Shown here one piece after another: positions 12,001-22,803 of a stretch of 64,000 nt of DNA (its first letter is position 1; every line of letters begins with the position of its first letter). The DNA is from Nematostella vectensis (lineage: Eukaryota; Cnidaria; Anthozoa; Actiniaria; Edwardsiidae). The position numbers and the translations under genes are program-made. The notes beneath the pieces are model-generated. The model saw only the letters and a program-made list of their open reading frames with translations. It was not told the DNA's origin and ran no database searches. The stretch covers positions 10,368,540-10,432,539 of the forward strand of contig NC_064042.1 in NCBI RefSeq assembly GCF_932526225.1. The letters run 5' to 3'.

Positions 12001-13214
12001 AGTACAACACAGATGTAGTTTCTATACTAAGACCATGAAATAAAATAAATAAATAAAAAAAAGTGCCTCTTTACATTACTAGTAATTTCTCTGCAAATGA
12101 GGAAAATTTAATATATTTAGATTAGATATTAAATAAATATATAGATTTCGTGACCTTTAATCTAAATGTAATCAAAAACAAGAATATATGTACACAACAT
12201 TATGTTTGTCATGACTGTGTAAATCCCATGCCAGTCCATAAAGCGTAGTCTACATTACAAAACTTAGACCCAAAACAATTATAAAGTAGATGAAAAGATA
12301 CTTAATTACCAGTTAGTTGAGGTGAGAAGTTTGTTAGTTAGCTAGATCTTTATTATCGGCAATCCGATCCTTCGCTTTGGGGAAATTACAATAATCAACT
12401 GACCTCTTGAATTTTAACAAGTTATGATATTCCATAAATTGATAAAACAACAGCGACGAAATTGGGTAAATATTGGTTCAAAGCTTGACAACGAAGAAAG
12501 AAAAACATTCTTTTTTTAGCACAAAGAGCACGGTGCAAACGTAGTATTCGATGAATTATAAATAAATATTATTAAGATAAACAATGTATATTACATTGAA
12601 GTACATTAAATAACACGGCTAATACCTTAAATATGTTTAAATTTACAGTAAAGAGTACAAACGTGCCCTATTTAGGAACAGAATTTTCTCACCAACTCTC
12701 CTATCGTAATCTCCTATCCGGTCCGACAATTCCTGTGTGATCAAAATAGAAATAGATGTATTAAGTTGTGCATTTTGATAGCCAAGAGGGCTAAATGGCT
12801 TAGGCAAATTTAAACGAAACATATGAGTGTGAAGGGCAATTCTAGTTTTACAACGACAAAAATTTGCCAATGGTGGGGACAAAAATAAGTAGTAGGATCT
12901 ACCTACCTCAACCGCAATTCTGTGGTTTATTAGGAGAGCTATTCTTTGGTCAAAAAACTTCACATCTCGTTCTAGCTCGTAGTTCTTTTTGCTCAGCTCG
13001 GATATTTCTTGTTTTAGTAGCTTGAGCCTTCTTCGAACTGCGGATAAAGAGAACATTTTAAAGACGACAGTAAGCTGACTGATGAGATGGTTGTCGTTAA
13101 ATAAAATGTACAATGATCGCTTAACCGGGGGCCGGTTTCAGCCATTTAAGAGGCATACTCACTGGATCTTAGCTTGTCTCCTTCTTTAAACTCTGGTGGT
13201 TTTATTTCAGCCAT
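78..13214 (-). CDS. Short IQGAP-like RasGAP-domain protein (18 exons)
   Basis: Exons read on the minus strand: 13163-13214, 12903-13037, 11625-11653, 9824-9911, 9596-9678, 9120-9214, 8507-8606, 7586-7682, 6801-6916, 6453-6549, 6057-6112, 5841-5954, 5466-5516, 5116-5217, 3039-3168, 890-990, 509-682, 78-155. Their summed length is 1698 nt, which is in frame and gives 565 aa. The start is ATG ([12 protein letters not shown]) and the second exon is coiled coil. IQGAP landmarks follow in order: [52 protein letters not shown], the RasGAP signature [47 protein letters not shown] and HLVLTNKW. The calponin-homology, WW and IQ regions of animal IQGAPs are absent, so the layout resembles amoebal and fungal GAP proteins (family knowledge). 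Such proteins bind Ras/Rho-type GTPases and regulate the cortical cytoskeleton; IQGAPs themselves lack GAP activity. The last exon (acceptor at 155) and the small third exon are the least certain calls. The gene is divergent from ESD. Confidence 0.85.
1213..3084. repeat. Minisatellite A, about 103-bp unit, about 18 copies, overlapping exon 15 donor
   Basis: The unit is about 102-103 bp and carries accataaattattggtata followed by cccaccttgtttggacgctc and catttatttgttaag. I count about 18 copies plus a degenerate one at the low end. The array fills much of the intron between RasGAP-gene exons 15 and 16. Read on the minus strand, each unit contains a copy of the last 11-12 codons of exon 15 ([10 protein letters not shown]) followed by its donor CAAG/GTGGGA. 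The true exon end lies in the copy nearest the exon (donor at 3038). Confidence 0.9.
3266..3451. repeat. Short inverted-repeat (MITE-like) element
   Basis: The left end TAGTATAAATCTACTCACAT is matched in inverse by the right end ATGTGAGTGGATTTATACTA, giving a roughly 186-bp element in the RasGAP intron upstream of exon 15. It has no coding capacity. No clear target duplication was resolved. Confidence 0.7.
3453..3566. repeat. 114-bp foldback element
   Basis: AACAATTAGACTAC at the left is matched inversely by GTAGTCTAATTGTT at the right. An inner palindrome (AGTCAAC, GGCGC, GCGCC, GTTGACT) makes almost the whole element one long hairpin. It directly abuts the preceding inverted-repeat element. 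Confidence 0.7.
4018..5115. repeat. Minisatellite B, about 51-bp unit, about 18 copies, carrying exon 14 donor
   Basis: Units of about 51 bp (acttagtataggtatcactg, then gctgacttaccaagtcgtct) run up to the 3' end of RasGAP exon 14. On the minus strand every unit carries ACACAGACGACTTG/GTAAGTCAGCCAG, a copy of the exon 14 end (HTDYL) plus its GTAAG donor. Several units have degraded donors (ttaacaag, ctaaccaag). The array is interrupted at about 4742-4880 by unrelated sequence. Confidence 0.9.
4744..4825. repeat. Palindromic insertion within minisatellite B
   Basis: An inverted repeat of about 80 bp (GTGTTTACACTT, CAACCTAGGTT and GTGAACAC as outer and inner arms around CAACCTAGG) interrupts the 51-bp array. 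The array resumes downstream at about 4881. This looks like a tiny foldback element inserted after the array expanded. Confidence 0.6.
6917..7585 (-). other. U12-type (minor spliceosome) intron, apparently AT-AA
   Basis: On the minus strand the intron starts ATATCCTTTTT, matching the U12 donor consensus at every position of ATATCCTTT. It ends TTCCTTAACTTTTATTCAA, containing a perfect U12 branch point TTCCTTAAC about 11-12 nt before the junction. Exon 8 ends in phase 1 (..RTKL + C) and exon 9 must start GG-ATA-AAG (R-IKKLQDIS) to keep frame, so the intron ends in AA. Ending one base later, in AG, would put a TAA stop in frame. Confidence 0.75.
7857..8205. repeat. Minisatellite C, 44-bp unit, 8 copies
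   Basis: Eight tandem units of about 44 bp (aggacccctcttggacacac, then cctgtagagagggatgtata) lie in the RasGAP intron between exons 7 and 8. Long frames across it are repeat artefacts. On the minus strand each unit includes a CTCTCTACAG acceptor-like string, but it has no homology to the neighbouring exon ends. Confidence 0.9.
10484..10664. repeat. 91-bp tandem duplication
   Basis: Two near-identical adjacent copies (10484-10574 and 10575-10664) start gagggagaat and end taagtatttggt. They lie in the intron between exons 3 and 4 of the RasGAP gene. Confidence 0.85.
11194..11593. repeat. 400-bp MITE with TACCGTAAAATTC termini
   Basis: The perfect terminal inverted repeat TACCGTAAAATTC...GAATTTTACGGTA encloses 'gggcttata'-type subterminal repeats and a run of about 22 G at 11263-11284. 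It has no coding capacity. Target duplication is not clear. Confidence 0.75.
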
Positions 13215-14016
13215 ATTTAAACGTTTTAAAGCGTTTCTTTTAACGTCCACAAAGTATCATTTCAACACGCACCAAAAAAAAAATTCGATGAGCTTTCTTC
13301 TACAAAATACGTCCATTCATCTATAACGTCTTCAGTGTTTCTATTAAACAAGAATACCATCGTTCCAACCCCCTCATTGCAGCAGGATTGAATGACTAGC
13401 AGCTTGCAGCATCATTTCCGAATTGCTCGCTTTCCGTACAGAACTGTGCCGCAGAGAAATCAATATCTGTCAATATTTTCACATGTGATATTCCCAAAAC
13501 ACGTGACGCGGAATGCTTGGGGGCAGCTAGCGATGAGAGGGCGGGAACTGGGAAGGCATTTTGATGACGAAGATCCGGCGCAAAAATCCTCAACATCCAG
13601 TCTAAAGCATCAACAGCTGCAAATTACGTTAAAACAAAAAGGGTCTATCAGACCTAAAAATTAAGTGGGATGTTAATGCATTTGGGTATTTAAAAGCCGT
13701 GGTTTCACGAATCCCTCGTTTCCTCTAGACACTTCCGTGACAATCCACATGTGAGCGTGACACAATAAACTGCGTTACGGAGAGCTTCGTGAAGGGATCT
13801 GGGGATGAGTATTCTTTCTTTGCTGCCAGAGTTTGTCAGAGCAAGACACGGTAAAACTTCTTTCTTTTCCTTATTTGTAATTTACCTCTCCTTATCCTCT
13901 TGCACGTCCTTGCATACTAATGCAATCTGTGTTATTTGTGTACTTCTCAAGGCTTGAGAGCTTACGAGAGATTCGCGACAGAACTTTACCGGACTCTTTG
14001 CACACCAAAATCCAAC
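13215..14016. promoter_or_regulatory. Shared upstream region of RasGAP gene and ESD
   Basis: An 800-bp gap between two divergently oriented start codons; a bidirectional promoter is inferred. I saw no clear TATA box. The stretch 13392-13664 is open in one frame, but nothing in it resembles a known protein. Confidence 0.4.
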
Positions 14017-17000
14017 ATGGCGCTGACCCAGAGTTCGTGTAACAAGGCGTTTGGTGGGGAACAGAAGGTTTTCAAGCACTACAGGTTAGCACATGGTATA
14101 AATAATCACTAAACTAGCTAGTTTTTTTTTAGTTGTTGACATCTCCTAGATCTGGTTTTTGGGAGTGTCCAATTTATACCCTGGTGAGGAGAGGGGGGGA
14201 TGGGTTGGATGAGGGGCTGTTATTGGGGATCCAAAAAATTTTAACCTTCCAAAGGGGGTATCCAATTTTTTTTATGTTGTATTAGGGGGGGGGGGGGGGG
14301 GGGGCTCCAAAAGATTACTTCACGCGGACCCAAAATCTTCCCCCTCCTTAGGGTATTTTTAATAATGCTCTTTTATTTTGTGGCAAAAAGTGGTCCTCTG
14401 TCCCCCTATCCACAAGCAAGTGTGTGTGCAAGTGCACAAAAATTTTGGTAATGGGCATGGCTTGTTGTTTCTACAAGCCTGGAGCAGTAGTAACTTATTT
14501 TGTTCTCCTTATTATTATTTCAGCTCAGTTCTTAAATGCGACATGAACTTTGGGGTTTACATCCCACCACAGGCTGCGTCTGAGAAGGTGCCTGTGTTTT
14601 ATTGGTTATCAGGTATTTGTGACATTACCTGCATGAGGCCCCTGTAGCCATGTCTATTAAGCCAATGTTTTTTTTTTTTTTTCTGAAGTCTCATTCTAGC
14701 TTGTAATGGAACTCTTTCTTTCATTTGAGTCGACCGCCTTGCCAAGTGGGGGCTCTTGGTGTGCACCCAGGATTGGCTGAAGGGGGATGTGCAGTCATAG
14801 GCATCATATGGAAAAAGCATAGGATTTGAAAATTCCTTTATAAGAAATGACCCACTTTTTGGCCGCCAAGGCCGCACCCCCCTATGTACGCGCCTGGGCT
14901 CCGCCTAACCCCTCAACTCTAAGTCCACCACCTTGCCCACTATCTACTTACCCAATCAAATTAAAAAGTATTGATTGACACTTTTTAGGCCCAGAAATTA
15001 GCTTTTTGTTGCCCTGGAATGGGGTTGATTTCTAGGAAGCAGGGAAGTTGTTTACCAAATCAATACATCTTGGTTAGCCTTTAACCTTTATTAAACCACT
15101 CAGTGTGATGTGTGCTACTATGACCCCTAGTTTCACAGTAGTTGACCAATAAGCATGCAAGACTAGGAGGATTTCAACATGTTCTGACATGCACTGAAGC
15201 ATTTTTTCCCCTGCCATGCTAGTGCTTTAGTGAAGTCAATGTCAACCAGATAATGTTTTTTTGCATCCTTTTAATTGGCCTTCTTTGCAAAATGGTAGCC
15301 ACTCTAGTGCACACTACTCTGTCAAGTCTGATGAACAAAATTCAGTTTATTTTCCTTGTTGAAATGTTAGATAGGGTGTATCTCATCAGTATTTGTTACT
15401 GTCTAGGGCTAACATGTACTGAGCAGAACTTTGTAACCAAAGCTGGTGCCCAGCGTTATGCCGCAGAGCACGGGGTCATGATTGTCGCTCCAGACACTAG
15501 CCCAAGTAAGTTAGATAACAACGCAAAGTTAATTATATACAAATCTTAAGTCCCTGAACCTGCAGGTAGGAAAGCTAATTGAGGTGATATTATTCAAAAT
15601 GATTATCACAATAAAATTCCTTTAAACTTCCTTAATTGATTTACTTTTTTCAATGCAAATGGCTGTTTTCCAGATAATGTGTGCTATGTATTTTGAATGT
15701 GAAAGCACAGGCTTACCAACCTCTCAGTCAGCCTCCAGTCAATCCCAGTAACTAGCTTGAATATTTTCACGATTGATCACCTCCTGTAATTGTCCTATAA
15801 TTGTCTTATATCCTAGAATAAAGGTCACAATAAACTCTCATTGCTTTGTGATGTGTATTTATTCAGAATAAGCAGTATTTCTAACATTTCAGCCGTTGAG
15901 GGATTTCGCGTTACTAGGTACCTATAAAAAGAAGTAAAGGCAGGCAGGCTTTGAAGACATGCGATCAGATCAAGCGGCCAGAATTGGAGTATGAGTAAAA
16001 TCCAAAAATCAACCACCACAGTGCGGTAGAATATAAATATACATGTCCCCAGCGATTTTCGGCCTCCTAAACAAACTCTTTCTACCAAAAAAGGCTAAGT
16101 TTTTACACATATCGGCAACCAAGAGACGATAGAGGAATCCGTGGATGCAACGCTGATTGTCACCAGGTGCATGCTGTCAATAAAGTGACGTGCTGATTGG
16201 TTCATTCAAGCCACGCTGTCAAATTGAATTCGAAATGTTGAGAGTTTATTGTGACCTTTATTCTGGGATGTAAGACAATTATAGGAAAATTACAGGAGGT
16301 GATCAATGTTCGAGCTAGTTACTGGGATTGACTGGAGACTGACTGAGAGGTGAAAGAGAGGCTTTGAGAGGTTGGAGTTTACAACTGCCTTAGTTGTTTT
16401 TAGAGAAAATAAATATTAAAGCTTAACAGCCGGCTAAAAATGTTTGAAATATGGTATTTAAAAAAAAATAATAATAAAGAAAACTGCATATATTTGCAAG
16501 ACTGTTATTAACAAACTCCAGCCTGCTGAAGCCTTGCTTTTTCACTCAAATTCCATCATCTGAAAAATGGCCCTTTTCAATTGTTTCCCTTGCCCAAAGT
16601 TACACCTTTCCCTTAATATTTCTAAAAAAAAATCAATTGAGAGAAATGTATTGTGTATGCATAGATAAAGATGAAACTTTGCTCAGGATATTTTTATTCT
16701 AAATAAAGAAAAAATCTGACCTGTTTTAGTTACGCCCTGTCTGTGAATTTGTAGCTACCGTAATTTTCTTTTCCCTTTTTATAAATAAAAAGAGTTTCAT
16801 ACTGTTAGTTACCTGCAAACACACTCTTCTGTAACTCTTTTTAGAGAAACATGTCTATTAATTGCATTCCAGTTCCTCTTAATCAATTTATTCCATTTTT
16901 TATTCTCAGGAGGGTGTAATATTGAAGGAGAAGATGACAGCTGGGATTTTGGTTCAGGCGCTGGATTCTATGTCGATGCAACTGAAGAAAAGTGGAAGAC

Positions 17001-20000
17001 AAACTATAACATGTACTCATACATCACAAAAGAGGTATGATCATGAAAACAATGATATGATATTAATATGTGATTATTCACCAACATTTCATCAATAAAA
17101 AAACTAGAAGGCTTGCGTTATCATTAAGCACAACACCCAGGCCCGTACCCCCGCCCCCCCACAATGGCCGAAAGTTCCCAATGGATGTGCTATTTGTTGA
17201 CAAAACTATAATGCATAGCTAGATTCCTGGGTACGGGCCTGACACCCTTGTGTAAAATGTTTTCAAAAAAATTGTTCTCAGGGGCCAAGACAGTAAAGCC
17301 TGCTTCCACCTGAAAAAAAAGTATATGTAAAATAATTAAAAATAAACAAGAAAACGCATACCCTTTTTTTGAAAACTTATACCTATGCCTTTTCTGAAAA
17401 CCTATCTATACCTGTACTGTAATGAATAGTGTATACCATATTTACTCTAATAAGGGCCTTGGCCCCCTATTTGGGGTGGGGTGGGGCTTATTTTTTTAAA
17501 AAGGGGAAATTCCGCACAAAAGGCCAAAGAACATAAATATCATTATTATAACTTGAAGTAGCTTTTTTCAATAAACTTTCATCCATTAAATATTTGTCTC
17601 TTTGTTGTCCAGAGTCTATTCTTGGAACTACATGTATGATAGTTATTTTACTCATTTACATAAAACCTGGGAAAGGGGGGGCCTATCCTGGGGAGGAGCT
17701 TGGTTCAAATGGGGTGCTTATTCAGGTGAGGCGCTTATTTGAGGGAGCCTCTTATTTGAGTAAATACGGTTCTCTAAGAAAAAATTGTTTTCTAGTTACC
17801 AGAACTCATCAATGCCAATTTTCCTGCTGACCCAGAAATAAAGTCTATCTCTGGACACAGGTTTGTTTTGTGAATGATGATCTGTTCTTATTGCTGGTAC
17901 TTAAAAATAGGTACACTGTTACAAAATAATATAAACCCTTTCTGAAAAATATTTATTTGTTATTTGTAAGTGCTAAATAAGTTATTTTTGTTGCTGTTAT
18001 TTTGCCGCCAAAGCGTGTGCTAGTTTGCCAACCCAAAAGTCATGTGACCTCTTAGCACAAGTCCATAGCTTTAGGGCTAGCCTTTTTACATCATCCTGTA
18101 TCCTACCCTTTTACAGTTATCAAGGATAAAAGCAAGGTATTGTAGTTTAGAAAAGGAAAGCAAAAAAAAGGTGAGAGCAAGCTATTGATTGAATGTGCCT
18201 TTTTGTTTATTTACACAGTATGGGAGGCCATGGAGCTTTAATGTGTGCACTCAGAAACCCTGGTCTTTACCGGGTGGGTATCTATTGATGAAATATTTTT
18301 AGAATAACTTTATCAATTTTTAATTTTAATCACTCTTTAAGGTCTTGGTAAAGGTAAATTTGACACCACTTTTTGTTTTGGTGGTTTTTGCAAAACCTTT
18401 ATCAATAGTTCTTAAACTTTATTTTTGCCAAAAAATTTTTTCCATAAATCGCATTCTAAGACGGCTAAAATGGGCCTTTGCTGTTTCCCGTGACCTGTTG
18501 ACCGTGAATTCATGCCAAATCTTTGACTTTTCTAGCGTATTATTTTGAGGCGAGAACTCGCGCTTGTCGGGCGTAAACCTCGTGACGGGTTTTAAGATAT
18601 CACCTTTTTTTGGGATCTGATAGATTATTATGCCATGTCATAAAGTGTTTGAGGAATTTTCGACTAAAGGTCGCTTTTATAGCACTTTTCGTGTCCAAAC
18701 TTCGCCAGAAATGAGAGTCCCAACTTTGATTCGTGATATTTTGTTGACAGTGTCAAATAATAAAAAGTCCTCACACACTTTGGTAGATTATCTATCTGTC
18801 ATTGAAATGCAATTACGTGCAAGTACATGCTCAATAACGTGAAGGTTCATTATTCTCTTGAGTAAACTCCGTACTTTTGAGTTTGAGGCCTCAAAACTTT
18901 AACAAGGAATTAGCTATTGCAAAAATAAAACTTGCAGGAGGTAATTCAATCTTTTACCTTTTATTTGATTTATAGTTTGTACATGTAGTGAAAATTGCGG
19001 CGCAACATTTTTTTTTCCGCGGACACATCGTTTACCTTTACCAAGACCTTAAAGCTGGAATATTGAATTACAAAAGCACAGATACAATGGACCAGAGGCG
19101 GGGCAAGATGGTGATTGATGCACCATTCAAGGAATCCTGGATCTGCCCGTGAATTACTTTCTGATTCATGGCTGTACTTTTGTGGCTGTATATGTTTTGA
19201 GGGACATATTAAAGCAATGGAATGCATAATCATGCCAATTACATTGCCCCAAAGATAAAAACACCTTTCCTGTTATGTCTTTATTTTGACCTCCATATAA
19301 CAACCAACAAAGTTCCCAGAAGCCAGATGCCCAATTTCAAGGCTACTTATTGATAAAATGAGATATATAAACTCCTGTCTTGTTATACTTATACACGCCA
19401 TCACCATTGAGCAGTTAAACATTTGCTTCTCTTCATCAGTGCGCAAGTGCTTTTGCCCCAATCTGTAACCCAATTCATTGTCCATGGGGTGAAAAAGCTT
19501 TCTCTGGATACTTGGGGTCAAACAAGGACGCATGGAAGGTATGTACAGAGTAATATGCCATTGTTCTCAGTGCTCCACCCCCCTCCCCCAACCTCTCAGG
19601 TTCTGAGTTGAAAACTATTGTGTTTACCTATCTCTGGGGCTCCAAATTGCCCTGACTTATCCAACAATGTTTGGCTTCTGCCATATTTTTTAATTGACTG
19701 AAAAAAGCGTTTACTAATAACAATCGAAAATATTTTATTAGGGGTGTGGCCAGGGGGTAAAGGCACAATTAAGATATTGTTTAGATCACAAGAGAAAACT
19801 TTAAACAGGAACCCCTCTGTTCCCCCTGCTATTGGAAGTCCTTCGGAGTTGTGTCATGTCTGTTCTGATGTTAGTTGCTCTTTTTTTCGTGGCAGGAGTA
19901 TGACTCGTGTGAACTTGTGAAGAAATACCAAGGACCCCCCTTGAAGATCCTAATTGATCAGGTAAACTACAAACTAAAACTACTTGTGAAATAAGGGAAG

Positions 20001-22410
20001 TGAATGTGTAATTTTCTCATCATAAAATCATTAGCATTAATTGGGTTGACTTTTTTTTGTTATTCAATGCTTTCTCAGGTTCTTTTAGCCCAGTGTATTG
20101 CTATTACCATCACCATCACCACCACCATCACCATCACCACCACCACCACCATCACCATCACCACCACCATCACCACCACCATCACCACCATTACCACTAC
20201 CATCACCATCACCACCACCATCACCACCACCACCACCATCACCACCACCACCACCACCATTACCACTACCATCACCATCACCACCACCACCACCACCACC
20301 ACCACCATCACCACCACCACCACCATCACAACCACCATTACCATTACCACTACCATCACCATCACCATCACCACCACCATTACCACTACCATCACCATCA
20401 CCATCACCATCACCACCACCATCACCACCACCATTACCACTACCATCACCATCACCATCACCACCACCATTACCACTACCATCACCATCACCATCACCAT
20501 CACCATCACCATCACCATCACCATTACTATTTCTATCACTACTATAGGCATTGCTATTAGTTATTGTTATTGTTTGGCTGCTTAGTGCCATGCACACCAA
20601 AGTTAAGTTCATGGTCCTTGGGCCATCTTGCAGCTGTTTATAACTGAATACCTGAGACTAATCTCCTATGAATGCCTCTTCTAGGGTCTAGCAGATACCT
20701 TCTACCCGCATCAGTTGCTACCTGAGAATTTTGTGCAGGCTTGCAGCAACAACAACCTTGTGTCAGTCACTCTTCGCAAACATGAGGTTAGTCTCTATGA
20801 GGCTGTCATCAGAGACCTTTCAACTTTTGAGACAGGGCTGTGGCCAGTATAATGCAAACAGACAGGCAAACAGAGGCAATTCATAAATCCGACATATCAA
20901 TCACGAATAGCCAATCAGGAAAGAGATGATGCAATAACAGCCATGTGGTCCCACAAATGTCCCACAAAAAGGCGGCAATCGACGGCAAAAAGATTGGTTT
21001 GAGATATTTTTCTGCGAATCTGGACAAGCAAAATAAGCATCTTCCGGTCAGCGTAGAAAGTGATAGTCCTGTTTTCAATGACCCGCCACTTTTAGTGTAG
21101 AGTTGGGACTCAAATTGCAGAAAAACAAGTAAAATTTCTGCGAACAAACAAAAAGGAAACAAACCACACATACAAGAACGGTGTAAGTCCTACCATTAAA
21201 CTTGTGTTTGATATTTTCCTAGGTTACTTCAATTACATATAAGAATGGAGACTGTCGTTTGTATTATTGCTGTAAATCTTGACATTTGCCGATAAAACTT
21301 GTAGTTAAAAGTCAGACGTAAACAGCGAATTCGGCATTCTCTTCTACTTTTCCCCGCACTTAAATCACTGCAAGTTGACAAAAATAGCTTTGAAAGCACA
21401 TAAACACAAAGTACCTACCGAAGAGAGCACCGCTTTATCTTATCATTTCCAAGTTTTCGTATTTCGAGCTGGATTCGGGTCGTTTCCATTCAACAACCAA
21501 ACATGTAGATATCTAATTCTAAGCTTCTCTACAAGTTTTTCACCAAGCTTGGACAACAAATCAATTTCTATAATGTAAGGTGACCGTCTTTTATTTCCCA
21601 AGTCGCAGGAAAACACCTATAAACGTCTATATTTTAGATAAACACAAGATTCACAGACCTCATCCGACATGTTGTACAATTTGTGGGGCTTTTGTGGGAC
21701 ATTTGGGTTGCACTTCGCTGGCTTCTATTTGCTGCTTTCTGATTTGTTATTCGTGCGCTCGTCGGATCTATGAATTGCCTCAGCCGTAGTCTCAGGGGCA
21801 CAGTCTTATGAGGCGATCCGAGGCACTTCCCTTTGTAATGATTAAAAATTTATATATTAACCGGGTAACTCTTTTGTGAAAGCCTTTCCATTTTTTGTCT
21901 TATTGCCTCAGTCATTATCATATTGTCTCTGATTGTAACCCTCTATGGTCGTATTTTTAAATCTTGCCGAGGCCTTTAGCACAACAACGATTATATATTT
22001 TTAGTGGCCATTTCTTCTGTTGTAATTCTTCAATAAGACAAACCCCTTGGTGATGGACAGAGTGTCCCCTGCGAACCTCACTAACCATGCAGCTGGGGGA
22101 GGCTGGTAACAGCTTCCCCCGTTTACTGAAGATTTCGGATTTTACATGTCTCTTTCTCTAGCTATGGTCATACGTTATATAATCTTCATATGTTATGCTC
22201 TTCATATGTCATACGTAACTCTATCGTCATATGTTACGTTTGTAGAGCATACAAAAATTAAGAATACATACAAAGTACAGCATACACTAATGTCTATATT
22301 TTTAGTGTCCTTTTTTATATTTCTTTATTTTTCCACAGGGCTATGATCACAGCTACTATTTTGTGTCGTCATTCATCGGTGATCATATCGCTTTCCATAC
22401 AAAATGCTAG
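14017..22410 (+). CDS. ESD: S-formylglutathione hydrolase / esterase D (10 exons)
   Basis: Exons: 14017-14084, 14524-14612, 15407-15505, 16910-17034, 17796-17860, 18219-18273, 19440-19538, 19896-19961, 20685-20786, 22339-22410. All have GT-AG junctions and phases that join, giving 840 nt and 279 aa, close to the roughly 282 aa of the family. The enzyme is a cytosolic serine hydrolase that releases formate and glutathione from S-formylglutathione in formaldehyde detoxification. It is an alpha/beta hydrolase. The nucleophile Ser lies in GHSMGGHGA, with its codon split by the exon 5/6 junction. The acid lies in DQGLADTF and the histidine in EGYDHSYYF. Other conserved blocks are [47 protein letters not shown] and ENFVQAC. 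The introns are crowded with inverted-repeat elements, but the coding frame is intact. Confidence 0.97.
14830..14900. repeat. Dispersed repeat end (ATAAGAAATGACCCAC...)
   Basis: The string ataagaaatgacccactttt, followed by ggccgcc and a GC-rich tail, recurs at about 38320-38390 (ataagaaatgaaccacactc, ttggtggtcgg) and about 43828-43860 (ataagaaatgactcaccttt, tggtggccgg). This marks a dispersed element family. This copy lies in ESD intron 2. Confidence 0.5.
15715..16375. repeat. Foldback element with about 130-bp inverted arms
   Basis: The left arm (15715-15845) reads ccaacctctcagtcagcctc... to aaggtcacaataaactctca. The right arm (about 16240-16375) is its inverse (tgagagtttattgtgacctt... tgactgagaggtg). 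It lies in ESD intron 3 and has no coding capacity. Confidence 0.85.
17435..17770. repeat. 336-bp MITE with ACCRTATTTACTC termini
   Basis: The terminal inverted repeat is ACCATATTTACTCTAATAAG at the left and CTTATTTGAGTAAATACGGT at the right. The interior is rich in GGGG and CTTATT. It sits in ESD intron 4, immediately before exon 5, so its right end lies about 25 bp upstream of the acceptor. Confidence 0.8.
18335..19054. repeat. 720-bp element with 24-bp perfect terminal inverted repeats
   Basis: CTTTAAGGTCTTGGTAAAGG at the left is exactly inverted at the right end (CCTTTACCAAGACCTTAAAG). It lies in ESD intron 6. No transposase is visible, so it is a non-autonomous DNA transposon. Confidence 0.85.
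20099..20548. repeat. (CAC/CAT)n trinucleotide tract, about 450 bp
   Basis: An interrupted trinucleotide repeat of CAC with CAT and occasional TAC triplets in ESD intron 8. It generates artefactual His-, Pro-, Thr-, Val/Met- and Gly/Asp-rich frames on both strands. Confidence 0.97.
20873..21781. repeat. 909-bp inverted-repeat DNA element
   Basis: The ends are GAGGCAATTCATAAATCCGAC and the inverse GTCGGATCTATGAATTGCCTC. Similarity continues inward about 100 bp, including 'aatgtcccacaaaa' on the left and 'ttttgtgggacatt' on the right. It lies in the last ESD intron, has no transposase frame, and is probably non-autonomous. Confidence 0.8.
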
Positions 22411-22570
22411 TGATGGATGGAAGGATGTCTCATGGACGAGGATTTAGGGAGGAGCAGACACTCAGTAATAATAATAATAATACATTTTTCAAACACGATA
22501 GAGATAACAGCATAGCTTATGTGGTCATGTAATCCTCCCTCAACAACTCACACTAATTACCTTATGTGTA

Positions 22571-22803
22571 GTTCCAGAAAATATCTATCCCCCCCCCCCC
22601 CCCCTCCAGGGAGTCGGAGGTATGACCCACCACCCCTCTGGAATTTCCAACACCTTCGAAGAAAATAAATACAGTAACTGTAGGGAAAAAGGGCATTTTA
22701 CCCCCCCCCCCTCCCCTATGGAAATTCCTGGTCGTTTGAACCCCCCACCCCCTGGGAATCTCCAATCCCCTCAATGGGGGGGGGTATGGATGTTTTCTGG
22801 AAC
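22571..22803. repeat. 233-bp MITE with poly-C/poly-G subterminal blocks
   Basis: GTTCCAGAAAATATC at the left is matched inversely by ATGTTTTCTGGAAC at the right. C runs and the phrase 'ccccctggraat' recur inside. It lies about 160 bp downstream of the ESD stop codon. Confidence 0.75.

Noticed and set aside
20004-20612. His-, Pro-, Thr-, Gly/Asp- and Val/Met-rich frames
   Set aside because: All derive from one (CAC/CAT)n microsatellite inside an ESD intron.
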